Positions 1 through 7,938 of a stretch of DNA of 20,642 nucleotides are shown here, in pieces. The translations under genes and the position numbers were made by a program. Numbering within the stretch: position 1 is the first letter of the stretch; each line of letters starts with the position of its first letter. The DNA is from SIG588 sp045599305 (GTDB lineage Bacteria > Bacillota > Clostridia > Oscillospirales > Acutalibacteraceae): positions 1 to 20,642 of the forward strand of contig JAZRVU010000112.1 of assembly GCA_045599305.1 (NCBI GenBank). Direction: 5' to 3'. Below the pieces are notes generated by a model. The model was not told where the DNA came from, ran no database searches, and saw nothing but the letters and a program-made list of their open reading frames with translations.

Positions 1-1287
1 CAGACCCTTGAAGGTCTCGGACTCGAACAGACCGAACTTCTCTTCTTCCGCTTCAACGGACTTCACAGCGATGTCGATGTCCTCGAAATCGGCAGCCAGA
101 GCAGTGAGGATCTCCTCATCTTCCACGTCCGCGGCGTTCTCAACATTATAGAACTGCGTACCGACCTCGGAAGGAGCGGTGGTCGTGGTGGTGGGCTCGG
201 TGGTGGTCTCGACATCGGCAGCCGTGGTGGTCGCGTCACCGGCCTTGGTGGTCACATTGCTGTCCTGAGCCTTGGTGGTCACATTGTTGCCGCCGGCCTT
301 GGTAGTGTTGTTGTTGTTGCCGCCGGCCTTGGTAGTGTTGCCGGAGCTGCCGCCCTTGGTGGTAGTAGTAACGCCCGGGTTCTTGGAGGTGGAAGTGGTA
401 GTCTTGGTAGTGGAAGTGGTGGGCTTGGTGGTGGTAGTTGCAGGAGGCTCGTCGCCGCCCCTGTTGGCCGCACCCATGGTGATGGTGGCAGCCTCGGACA
501 GCGTCTTTTCCGCTTCGGTACCCACTTCGCCGCTGGCCCACTGCATACCGATAAAGCCGCCCAGAGTACGGTTTTCATCATACAGAGCCAGAGCAAAGGA
601 GAACGGGATCTTGTCGCCTTCCTTGATCTTGTTTTCCATGCCGAAGAAGGAATACTTCAGAGCCACTTCATAAACGGTGTGGTCGCCCTGACGGTCGACA
701 TAATAGTAGTAATCCTTCAGATTGCTGACCTTGGACAGATCGGTCGCGTTGCCGACGAGCAGGGTCTTGTTGAGCGGAGCCCACATATGACCCAGACGAC
801 GCACGCCGCCGAAATCGGACAGAGCAAAGCCGAGCTCATAACGGGTGGAGGTCACGCTGGCACCGATCTGCATCTGGATGCAGTCGCTCTTCCACAGCGT
901 TTCGGAAGTCGGCTCCGAGTTGGTGTTCTCGGCATCCTGGATATCCAGTGCGAAATAGAAGAAATCTTCGTCCCAGGAGAAATAGGCATGGCCATCGCCA
1001 TCGGGCGGAAGTTCGGCAAAGAGCACGCCGTCGAGCGACTCACTGTGGAAGAAGCCGTCGCCGTTCGCAACGGTTTGATGAGAGAATTCGATGCGGGTAC
1101 CGGTGCTCCATTCGCCGGAACTGATCTTACCGTCGATGACAGGTCTGGTAACCATTTTGCCTGCCGTGACAGCCGGGGTCTTGTAGTTTTTGTTGGGCTT
1201 CTTATGTGCGCTGACGCTGACCGCCATAGCGGACAGGATCATGCAGACAGAAAGCACTACAACAAAGATCTTAAGCAGTTTTTTCAT
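1..1287 (-). CDS. Secreted CBM9-like (DOMON-type) protein with Thr-rich linker, C-terminus beyond the window
   Basis: The open frame runs from an ATG at 1287 off the left edge, giving 429 codons. GGAGGATC lies just upstream of the ATG. Residues 1-27 form a signal peptide (MKKLLK, a hydrophobic core, then SVSA). Residues about 40-265 resemble the CBM9-like beta-sandwich found in secreted sugar-binding proteins: IDGKISSGEW at 51-60, then an Asp/Trp/Phe-rich block with YFSWDEDFFYFALDIQD. Residues about 272-372 are a low-complexity Thr/Lys/Gly/Asn linker containing TTKAGGNN-like units. An acidic segment after it (NVENAADVEDEE) leads into sequence outside the window. The gene begins 44 bp after the solute-binding lipoprotein gene and is probably co-transcribed with it. 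A role in binding extracellular glycan is inferred from the fold and neighbours. No catalytic motif is visible, and the missing C-terminus could carry an anchor or dockerin. Confidence 0.8.
   Translation of the reverse strand, partial: MKKLLKIFVVVLSVCMILSAMAVSVSAHKKPNKNYKTPAVTAGKMVTRPVIDGKISSGEWSTGTRIEFSHQTVANGDGFFHSESLDGVLFAELPPDGDGHAYFSWDEDFFYFALDIQDAENTNSEPTSETLWKSDCIQMQIGASVTSTRYELGFALSDFGGVRRLGHMWAPLNKTLLVGNATDLSKVSNLKDYYYYVDRQGDHTVYEVALKYSFFGMENKIKEGDKIPFSFALALYDENRTLGGFIGMQWASGEVGTEAEKTLSEAATITMGAANRGGDEPPATTTTKPTTSTTKTTTSTSKNPGVTTTTKGGSSGNTTKAGGNNNNTTKAGGNNVTTKAQDSNVTTKAGDATTTAADVETTTEPTTTTTAPSEVGTQFYNVENAADVEDEEILTALAADFEDIDIAVKSVEAEEEKFGLFESETFKGL
181..480. repeat. Low-complexity repeat DNA encoding the Thr-rich linker
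   Basis: On the plus strand the stretch is dominated by ggt/agt/gtt triplets. In the gene's frame these encode runs of Thr broken by K-A-G-G-N-N, K-A-Q-D-S-N and K-A-G-D units. The element ccggccttggtagtgttg is repeated almost exactly around 294-344. The repeat is in frame and typical of flexible, often glycosylated linkers in secreted carbohydrate-active proteins. It could vary in copy number between strains. Confidence 0.75.
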
Positions 1288-1331
1288 GATGATCCTCCTT
1301 AAAAATTATGAATATATACGAACTCTTCGGC

Positions 1332-2786
1332 TTACGCTTCGGAAGTTTCGCCGGCATCATCGGTCTCTTCAGAATCTTCAATATCGTTGAAGTAGTCTTC
1401 CAGACCGGTTTCGATCGGATCCTGGACCATATCGATGTAGGAAGAATAGTCCGGACCGGCAGCGCCGAACACCGTGGCAAACATACGATCCATCGGTGCG
1501 CGGAAGATGGCGTTACAGTTCTGCATGATCACAGCCATGTCGTGACGGCCGTGGCCGACCACATACTGCGACATCATGCGGGTATCCTGCTCTTCGTGGC
1601 GCCAGTAGGTCTCTTTGTAATCCGGCCAGTAGATGTCCTCAAGGATCATGGCATGACGGCCGAGCGCCTCAAGCAGTACGCTGACTTCGTGCAGATCCTG
1701 GTTGGTATTGGCCACACCGAACACCGCGGAGTTGTGATCCACGCCGCTCAGGTAGTCTTCCTGCTGCTCATCGTACAGCGGCATGGGAATGACGCCCCAG
1801 TCATCCTCCATATCTTTCAGAACGTTCTGACCGGGCGTGCAGGCCCAGAACAGCGCACGTCCTTCAGCAAAATGGTTGTAACGGTACATACCGTCCATCT
1901 GCTGAGTCACCTGGAAGACGCACTTATCCTTTTTGACCATGGTATACATCTTGTCGGCGATATCATAGATCTTGGGAGTGTTGCAGGCCAGTTTGATCTT
2001 ACCGGACTCTTTGTCATTCTCGAAATACTTGCCGCCCAGCGAGAAGAACCACGCACGGGTAAAGTCACCGTCGGAGCCCATGACGCCCCAGCGATCTTCC
2101 GGAGAATCCATCGCACCGGAGTTATCCAGATCCTGGCAGGCACGGATGCAATAGTCACGGAACAGATCATAGGTCCACTTGTGGCTATCCACCAGTTCAT
2201 ACGGATTGGGCAATCCCAGCTCATTCCACACGGCCTCATTGTAATGCAGCACCCATGTGTAAGAGGTATCGAAGATAAAGGAGCCATTGCCGCAATAGGT
2301 CTTGTTTCCGACGGTGGTGATGTTGCGGGTATCCTGATTCCACCACGGATTGTCCCAGTTCACGTCCAGTTTGTTCAGATCCATGTACAGGTTGGCACCG
2401 ATGAAATAGCCGGCCTGATGCTGGGTCGTCACGATCAGATCGGCGTATTTGCCGCCGGCCACGATTTCGGGCTGGACCACTGTAAACGATTCGACGGAGC
2501 CGACGTAGTTGGCGCTGATCGTGCAGTTATACAGCGTTTCGACCTCGTCCATCACCTGGATCCACGCATCGGTGTTCGGTGTACCGGCCAGTTCCTTGTT
2601 CCAGCGGCTGTTGACGTAGTCAATTACCGTAAACTCGTAACCGCCGAGATCTACCGGTACTTCGTCATCGCCCTGCTCTACTTCGCCTTTGTTGCCGCCC
2701 TCTTCGGTCTTTTTGCAGGCGCAGAAGGAGAGCAGCAGGACCAGTGCGAGCAGAAGAAGAGCCAGACGTTTGATTGTTGACCGCAT
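1332..2786 (-). CDS. Extracellular solute-binding lipoprotein of a carbohydrate ABC transporter
   Basis: This 484-residue protein starts at the ATG at 2786, with TGGAGGA about 7 nt upstream. Residues 1-24 are a lipoprotein signal peptide: MRSTIKR, a Leu-rich core, then FCAC, with C24 the likely lipidated cysteine. An acidic/Gly tether follows. The rest has the two-lobed family 1 (sugar) binding-protein look and is rich in Trp/Tyr, for example DNPWWNQDTRN and HYNEAVWNELGLPNPYEL. Residues 219-230 (DLDNSGAMDSPE) match an EF-hand-type calcium loop. It should sit on the outer face of the membrane and deliver an oligosaccharide to a permease, but no permease or ATPase gene is in the window. It lies 255 bp behind the large dockerin protein gene and just before the CBM9-like gene, suggesting that one substrate is handled by all three. 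Substrate unknown. Confidence 0.85.
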   Translation of the reverse strand: MRSTIKRLALLLLALVLLLSFCACKKTEEGGNKGEVEQGDDEVPVDLGGYEFTVIDYVNSRWNKELAGTPNTDAWIQVMDEVETLYNCTISANYVGSVESFTVVQPEIVAGGKYADLIVTTQHQAGYFIGANLYMDLNKLDVNWDNPWWNQDTRNITTVGNKTYCGNGSFIFDTSYTWVLHYNEAVWNELGLPNPYELVDSHKWTYDLFRDYCIRACQDLDNSGAMDSPEDRWGVMGSDGDFTRAWFFSLGGKYFENDKESGKIKLACNTPKIYDIADKMYTMVKKDKCVFQVTQQMDGMYRYNHFAEGRALFWACTPGQNVLKDMEDDWGVIPMPLYDEQQEDYLSGVDHNSAVFGVANTNQDLHEVSVLLEALGRHAMILEDIYWPDYKETYWRHEEQDTRMMSQYVVGHGRHDMAVIMQNCNAIFRAPMDRMFATVFGAAGPDYSSYIDMVQDPIETGLEDYFNDIEDSEETDDAGETSEA

Positions 2787-2820
2787 AATCGCATCCTCCA
2801 GTCAAAATAGAGTGTTGAGG

Positions 2821-2868
2821 CATGCCTCCCCGCAGCTTTTCATCTGACACAGAGTGCGGGGAGGCATG
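2821..2868 (-). promoter_or_regulatory. Long perfect hairpin in the leader of the solute-binding protein gene
   Basis: Positions 2821-2834 (catgcctccccgca) and 2855-2868 (its exact reverse complement) form a 14-bp stem around a 20-nt loop. A further gcctc/gaggc pairing is possible after a one-base bulge. There is no T-run after the hairpin on either strand, so it does not read as a simple intrinsic terminator. It lies 35 nt upstream of the lipoprotein start on the transcript. The loop contains 2842-2851, which is complementary to 2920-2929. A role in mRNA stability, processing or translation control is inferred. No clear sigma-A promoter was found in the 255-bp gap. Confidence 0.6.
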
Positions 2869-3041
2869 GCCTCGAAAAAGAAAAGAAAGGGAGAGTGATG
2901 AAAGCAAGAATGTCAGCAGTGTGTCAGATATGTGATCCTTCTTCCGAATAGAAAGCATACGGTGTGTACGCTCCGGGGCCTGACCTCCCGAAAACGAGGC
3001 ACCTGCCTTGTGCAAAAGAAGGATAGAAAGGAATCAAGCGG

Positions 3042-6000
3042 TCAATTATTCGAGAAGTCCGTGATCTTTTTGGCGTAGAATTGTAGGATCAGGCGGGCAT
3101 CAGTGGAATCGACCTTGGAGTCGCCGTTCACATCGGCTACGCCGGTATTCAGGCCGTCTTCGCCGATCTTTTTCGCGTAATACTGCAGGATCAGACGGGC
3201 ATCGGTGGAATCGACCTTGCCGTCGCCGTTCACATCACCGAGCGCGCCGAAGGTGCTGTTTTCGCCATAGGCGGCAAACACGTAATCCAACTGCATGGAG
3301 CCGGTGGTCTCTTCCATTTCTTCCTCACGCTCGGTCATCATGCCGATGAAGATCTGGTCGATCACCGCTTTTTCATTCTGCGTGTTATCGGCAAAGCGAT
3401 AGGTCTCGCTCTTGGCGAGGGTCTTACCGGTATCATCCAGCAGATAAACGGTGTAGGTCTTATTGGCAGGATCGCGCATATCGATCTCAGCCGCCACGCG
3501 ATACCAGGTACCCATGGCAAAGTCGGCAACCTTGATTTCCTGTTTGCTCTGTGCATCGGTGACAAGGAAGCCGTTGTTCTTATCAAAGATCGCCAGATTG
3601 ATGGGATTGCTGCGATTGATGTAAGTGGTAACCATAGCGCGGCTGAAATCGTGATCGCAGAACTCATCGATCTTGACTCGCGTCTCCAGACGATAGAGCG
3701 AATCCTTATTGCCGCCGGTCAGTTTACTGGAGGAACCGGAAATGCCGACAGAGGTGCCATCCTGGCCGAGCGACATGTTCACGACACCGGAACGGGTAGA
3801 GACCGAAGCCGTCTCTCCGAAGCTGGTGTAGTTGAACGCCTTGCCGCTGCTTTCGGAATCATAGTTGGTGAAGGCTTCCGTAAAGAGCATTTTAGCGTTT
3901 TGTGCCACTTCCACGCCCTTGGGGAAATCCCAGCGATTGATGGGGCTCATGATGTTGTCATAGCAGCCGAACTGATCGTTGTTATCGATCGTCTGGCACA
4001 TATAGGCACCGTTGATGGAGACGTTCCCGGCATTTTCACCGGAGAAAGGAATGGTCGCCACATTGGCTTCGTGCACACGCATGACACCGTCGATGATGTT
4101 CACCTTGGCATTTTCGCCCAGCTTGGCAAATTCGGAGGAGATGTAGTAGCCGAGACCGTAGGCGTTCATCGTACCGTTGGCCATTTCGTAAACCGTTTCG
4201 GGGTTATCCCACATGGTCACGCTGTACATGTTGATCTCACCGTCAAAGTCTTCGCCGACAAGGAAATAGCGCATATCTTCGATCGGGTCGACTTTATACA
4301 GGTCAAAGCTGACCAACTGGGTGTTGATGAAATCCAACCGCTCCGCATTCTGGATCTCGAAGTTGATGGAGGTGTGGTCGACGCCGTCACCGATAAAGGT
4401 CACGTCGGCCGAACCGGTCTCTTCTTCGATCAGACGGAAGGCGGTAAAGCCATTGTAGTTGAAGCCGTTGGAGATCAGCTCGTTGTTCACGTCGCCGACG
4501 ATGAAATGCACGATGTAGTTCTGGGTGTAGGGATAGAAGTGCTGTTTGACCACATCCCACACATCCGGCAGCGTCCAGCCGAGGCCGCCGTCGGTCAGAC
4601 CGGCGGACTGGTCATGATAGTTACGGATGATACCGTCCGTGCAGCCATGACCGACCTTCAGGAAGTTGTCGAAGCAGAAGCCGAAGAGATAGTCCACATA
4701 GTGGCGGTCGCACTTATAGGTCATCAGGTCCACGCCGCGCCAGCCGTTACGGATATTCATATTAAGGATATAAATATCGGCGCCGCGGCCCTGAATGGCA
4801 TAGGGATACTGCTGATAGACGTCTTTTTCGATCAGTTCATCGAACATTTCGGGGTAGTCGAAGGTGATGGCACGGATACCGCTGCCTTCGGACAGGATAA
4901 CGGTGGCATCGCCGTCGGGATTGCCGCGGCTGCCGACAACGGCAAAGACAGTACCGCAGTTATACGGCACACGACCGAAGTCCAGAACACCGCGCAGTTC
5001 CACGCCCGTGGGAACGGTGACGGAACCGTCGATACGATAGGTACCGGAAGGCAGATAGCAGACGCCGCCGGTCTTCCCCACCTTGTCCAGTTCGATCTGC
5101 AGCGCAGCCGTCACATCCGTTTCGCCGGTCTTATCCAGCGTATCCACAATGTAGACCTGCTTGGATTCGACCTGCGGCCAGTGTTCACCGTTCCATTCTT
5201 CGGAAACGACCGGCACTTCGATATCCAGTTTGGTGTCATCCACCGTGATCGGGCAGTGGCCGACATTTTCGTAAGTAGCGGGGTTGCCGTTGGCATCGGT
5301 GTTGCCCATCAGGATAGCCGAGGGGGTACCGTTGTCCAGTTTGATATGCGTGCCGTCGAACAGGAACTGGTTATCGGTCAGATTGATCCAGCCGTTCTTG
5401 GTCACCACAGGGCCGCTGCGCACCACGGAGGAAAGCAGCGACACGAAATCGCGTTCTTCAATGTACAGGGACGCCACGTTGGTGCTGATATCGAAATCCA
5501 TCAGCTTCAGCACGCCGCCTGTACGGCCGGAACTGCAGCACCACACGCCGTAATCGCAGTTGGTGATCTTGCAGTTGGAAATGAGCTCGCCGGAGCCGCC
5601 CACGCCATACACATAAATAGCAGTGGCGCAGTCGTCAAAGGTCAGACCATAGAGATGACCGTTAGGCACCGTACCGTCCACGCCGACCTTGAGCATCAGG
5701 CCGGTGGCGTAACCGGTGACCTTGGAATAGAGCATATAAGACCAGTCGTCACGGCCGAGAATGATGCCGGTGGCATAGTTGCGCAGATAGGTGCGCAGCA
5801 TTTCTTCATCTTCCTCGGAGGTGGGAGCGCCGGGCAGGCCGGAATTGATCCAGTAATCCGGAGCAAAGTTCAGATCCTCCAGACGCATGATATCGCCGAT
5901 CTGATCCATGTCCACGCCGTAGAACAGCGGAGTGCCGAAAATGTGAGAAGCATTGGGGCAGCGGTTCAGGCGGACATGATATATACCTTTATAAGAGTTG

Positions 6001-7718
6001 ACGAGCGTTACCTTACGCACATGGGTGTGCGGGCTGAGCAGCTCGATGGTGGGCACATACGGCTCGGGCGCATTGACATCCTGCTCCGGATACCAGAACG
6101 CCATGTTGGCGACCATGGTATTGATCTCCTGCGTGATGAACGCGGTGCCGTCCGGCTTGCCTTTTCCATAATACACATCAAGGACAGTACCCTTGACCTC
6201 GGGATGCTCATCGGGGTTCTGCCAGTCACCGTACATCGTAACGCCGACCGGAAGCACAATGGGCGTATAGCAGGGATAGTGACCCGCCGGAATGTAGAGG
6301 ACACCGCCGCCGGCAGCAAACAGGCCGTTGGCCAGAGACTGGATGATGGGACCATAGTCCTTGATCTCCGTCTCGAAGTGCTCTTCCACATATTCCTTCA
6401 GGTTATAGCCCATCACCACTCGGTCTTCGTTATCGAACTCGGCCGGGATGGGTGCGGGAGCCCACACGGGAGGCTCCGGATCAAAGGAGCCGTCGCCCAG
6501 TTCGGGGGCGTCTTCCTCATTCAGAGGCTTTGTGAGGTCCACGAGGTAGCAGTTGCAGAACTTCGCCTGGAAATTGATCCCTTCGAGGCTCTCCATGCTG
6601 GCCATGTATACACGGAAGTAATTGATGGCGGAAGGATCGACGTTAAATCCTTCTTTAGCATCGGGGCGCTTATGGAAACTGCCGAGGTCGACCACGATAC
6701 GTTTCCATTCGCCGGCCTTGAAACCAATATTGTTGCCGGCGATGTCATACGTGATCTCGCCTTTATCTTCCATACCGCCGCTGGTCATCTCGATCTGACC
6801 GACACCGACCTTTCCGGAGGTGACCGCTTCCACGAATTCATCATCGCCGCCCAGCCAGATATCCATCTGCACGCCGACTTTTCCTTTGGCGATCACGGCG
6901 CTGCTGGTCGTATCCATCTCCGGGAAACCGTATTTCGTGAGATCGATGGGAGTGGCCTGAATCTTGCCGACGCTGAAAGCGATACCGTATGAGCTGACGT
7001 TGCCGGCGGTGTTGATGTAATAATCGATTTCCTCAAGCGGCTCATACCCGATCACGTCCGCATCGGGGTCATTGACAAAGCGCCCGATCGGTGCTTCCTC
7101 CACAGAGGGAGCCTCTTTGGTGAGGTCGACCAGACACACGTTGCACATATCGATGTAAAGCGTTTTGCCCACATGCGCCTGAAGCTGACACAAGTAGATG
7201 CGGAAGAAGTTGATCTTGCTGCCGTCCACATCGTAGGTACCGGGGGCACCGCGCTTGGCAAACGAGTTGAGGTCGAACACATAGCGCACCCATTTGCCGT
7301 TTTGCCAGTCGACCTTGTTCGTAGTGATGTTGATCTCACCGCTATCCTGGAACCCGCCGCTGGTCAACTCGATCTGACCGGCCATGGAATTGGTCTTCAG
7401 AGAACTGATGATGCCTTCATCGCCGGAGACATACATATCAAACTGCAGACCAATCTTGCCGGCAGCCGGCATGGTGGCACTATTGAGATCCTTCTCCGGA
7501 AAACCATAGGGCGTCAGATCGACCGGCTGGAAAGTGAACGCACTTCCGGTGATCATCAGATCACCGCTCGAAGTGACGCTGCAGGTACGGGAAATATCAG
7601 CCGGAATCTCCGCGATGACATATCCCGCTTCTGCACTGACGTTCTGTCCGAATGTCAGTCCCATAGTGGGGACCAACATGCACAAGCACAGAAAAATGGC
7701 TAGCATACGTTTTTTCAT
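3042..7718 (-). CDS. Very large secreted modular protein: twin N-terminal domains, two pectate-lyase-like beta-helices, LamG-like domain, dockerin
   Basis: This protein has 1558 residues; the ATG at 7718 follows GGGAGGAA at about 9 nt. Residues 1-29 are a signal peptide ending NVSA. Residues about 32-200 and 230-398 are two copies of one domain: both carry DLT-x-YGFPE, GQIE(L/M)TSGG and end in C-x-L/Y-VDLTK. Residues about 432-835 form a first right-handed beta-helix of the pectate-lyase-3/GH28-related type (GGGVLYIPAGHYP). Residues about 854-1250 form a second (GGVCYLPSGTYRIDG). Residues about 1283-1485 look like a LamG/concanavalin-type beta-sandwich. Residues about 1495-1554 are a type I dockerin with DVNGDGKVDSTD and DVNGDSKVDSTD calcium loops. 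It is probably an extracellular polysaccharide lyase or hydrolase, or a binding protein, docked to a cohesin scaffold. Catalytic residues and substrate cannot be read from the sequence. The divergent AraC gene is the likely regulator. Confidence 0.85.
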   Translation of the reverse strand: MKKRMLAIFLCLCMLVPTMGLTFGQNVSAEAGYVIAEIPADISRTCSVTSSGDLMITGSAFTFQPVDLTPYGFPEKDLNSATMPAAGKIGLQFDMYVSGDEGIISSLKTNSMAGQIELTSGGFQDSGEINITTNKVDWQNGKWVRYVFDLNSFAKRGAPGTYDVDGSKINFFRIYLCQLQAHVGKTLYIDMCNVCLVDLTKEAPSVEEAPIGRFVNDPDADVIGYEPLEEIDYYINTAGNVSSYGIAFSVGKIQATPIDLTKYGFPEMDTTSSAVIAKGKVGVQMDIWLGGDDEFVEAVTSGKVGVGQIEMTSGGMEDKGEITYDIAGNNIGFKAGEWKRIVVDLGSFHKRPDAKEGFNVDPSAINYFRVYMASMESLEGINFQAKFCNCYLVDLTKPLNEEDAPELGDGSFDPEPPVWAPAPIPAEFDNEDRVVMGYNLKEYVEEHFETEIKDYGPIIQSLANGLFAAGGGVLYIPAGHYPCYTPIVLPVGVTMYGDWQNPDEHPEVKGTVLDVYYGKGKPDGTAFITQEINTMVANMAFWYPEQDVNAPEPYVPTIELLSPHTHVRKVTLVNSYKGIYHVRLNRCPNASHIFGTPLFYGVDMDQIGDIMRLEDLNFAPDYWINSGLPGAPTSEEDEEMLRTYLRNYATGIILGRDDWSYMLYSKVTGYATGLMLKVGVDGTVPNGHLYGLTFDDCATAIYVYGVGGSGELISNCKITNCDYGVWCCSSGRTGGVLKLMDFDISTNVASLYIEERDFVSLLSSVVRSGPVVTKNGWINLTDNQFLFDGTHIKLDNGTPSAILMGNTDANGNPATYENVGHCPITVDDTKLDIEVPVVSEEWNGEHWPQVESKQVYIVDTLDKTGETDVTAALQIELDKVGKTGGVCYLPSGTYRIDGSVTVPTGVELRGVLDFGRVPYNCGTVFAVVGSRGNPDGDATVILSEGSGIRAITFDYPEMFDELIEKDVYQQYPYAIQGRGADIYILNMNIRNGWRGVDLMTYKCDRHYVDYLFGFCFDNFLKVGHGCTDGIIRNYHDQSAGLTDGGLGWTLPDVWDVVKQHFYPYTQNYIVHFIVGDVNNELISNGFNYNGFTAFRLIEEETGSADVTFIGDGVDHTSINFEIQNAERLDFINTQLVSFDLYKVDPIEDMRYFLVGEDFDGEINMYSVTMWDNPETVYEMANGTMNAYGLGYYISSEFAKLGENAKVNIIDGVMRVHEANVATIPFSGENAGNVSINGAYMCQTIDNNDQFGCYDNIMSPINRWDFPKGVEVAQNAKMLFTEAFTNYDSESSGKAFNYTSFGETASVSTRSGVVNMSLGQDGTSVGISGSSSKLTGGNKDSLYRLETRVKIDEFCDHDFSRAMVTTYINRSNPINLAIFDKNNGFLVTDAQSKQEIKVADFAMGTWYRVAAEIDMRDPANKTYTVYLLDDTGKTLAKSETYRFADNTQNEKAVIDQIFIGMMTEREEEMEETTGSMQLDYVFAAYGENSTFGALGDVNGDGKVDSTDARLILQYYAKKIGEDGLNTGVADVNGDSKVDSTDARLILQFYAKKITDFSNN
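3063..3239 (-). repeat. Dockerin duplicated segment (two 34-residue-spaced calcium loops)
   Basis: Two similar units, 3063-3137 and 3165-3239, are offset by 102 bp (34 codons). Each encodes a D-V-N-G-D-(G/S)-K-V-D-S-T-D loop followed by ARLILQ(Y/F)YAKKI. In type I dockerins this duplication makes the two calcium-binding helices that bind a cohesin. Residues 10 and 11 of each loop are Ser-Thr in both copies, so the two faces look near-symmetric. Confidence 0.85.
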
Positions 7719-7785
7719 GTTTGTGTTCCTCCCTGTAATGAATTAACAAAATTTCTCTGGGGCTATGCGAGTTTTTTGCTCTTTT

Positions 7786-7814
7786 ATTATAATGCATCGC
7801 AAGGGGCGAAACAA
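7786..7814 (-). promoter_or_regulatory. Putative sigma-A promoter of the dockerin beta-helix gene
   Basis: On the minus strand TTGTTT (7814-7809) is followed after 17 bp by a perfect TATAAT (7791-7786). Transcription would begin near 7779, leaving a leader of about 60 nt. The weak -35 would suit activation by the divergent AraC-type protein (inference). Confidence 0.6.
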
Positions 7815-7868
7815 TGGACATTTTCGGCAAAAAACTGGAGAAAAATTTACTTTTTCAGTGTTTTCCTA

Positions 7869-7897
7869 TTGAAAACCCCAAAAAAATCCATTATAAT
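7869..7897 (+). promoter_or_regulatory. Putative sigma-A promoter of the AraC-type regulator
   Basis: TTGAAA (7869-7874) and TATAAT (7892-7897) are separated by 17 bp, close to consensus. The start would be near 7904, giving a leader of about 35 nt that contains the AGGAAGG ribosome binding site at 7925-7931. The -10 lies inside a 14-bp perfect palindrome. Confidence 0.7.
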
Positions 7898-7900
7898 GGA
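7887..7900. promoter_or_regulatory. Perfect palindrome over the -10 of the AraC-gene promoter
   Basis: TCCATTATAATGGA is a perfect 14-bp palindrome centred on the -10 hexamer. A bound dimer there would block polymerase. It may be an autoregulatory operator, but an AT-rich -10 is partly self-complementary by nature, so only the TCC/GGA arms add information. Confidence 0.35.
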
Positions 7901-7938
7901 TAACAGAAGGACAATTTCGATGCAAGGAAGGTGCATTT

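Noticed and set aside
181..480. CRISPR-like array or minisatellite
   Set aside because: The units are short, contiguous and in frame with a secreted protein, encoding a Thr-rich linker; there are no spacers.
1308..2780. A 490-codon plus-strand frame opposite the solute-binding protein gene
   Set aside because: The minus strand encodes a lipoprotein with a proper signal peptide and ribosome binding site; the opposite frame has neither.
2821..2868. The hairpin as an intrinsic terminator
   Set aside because: No T-run follows the stem on either strand; the A-rich stretch on the plus-strand side would be transcribed before the hairpin on the minus strand.
3651..6992. An 1113-codon open frame antisense to the beta-helix gene
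   Set aside because: It mirrors the codon bias of the opposite strand, has His/Val/Ile-rich composition with no recognisable domain, and lacks a ribosome binding site. It is a shadow.
7887..7924. Short inverted repeat tgcatcg/cgatgca (7793-7799 and 7918-7924) as AraC half-sites
   Set aside because: Seven-base matches over 125 bp are expected by chance, and AraC-type sites are usually direct repeats.
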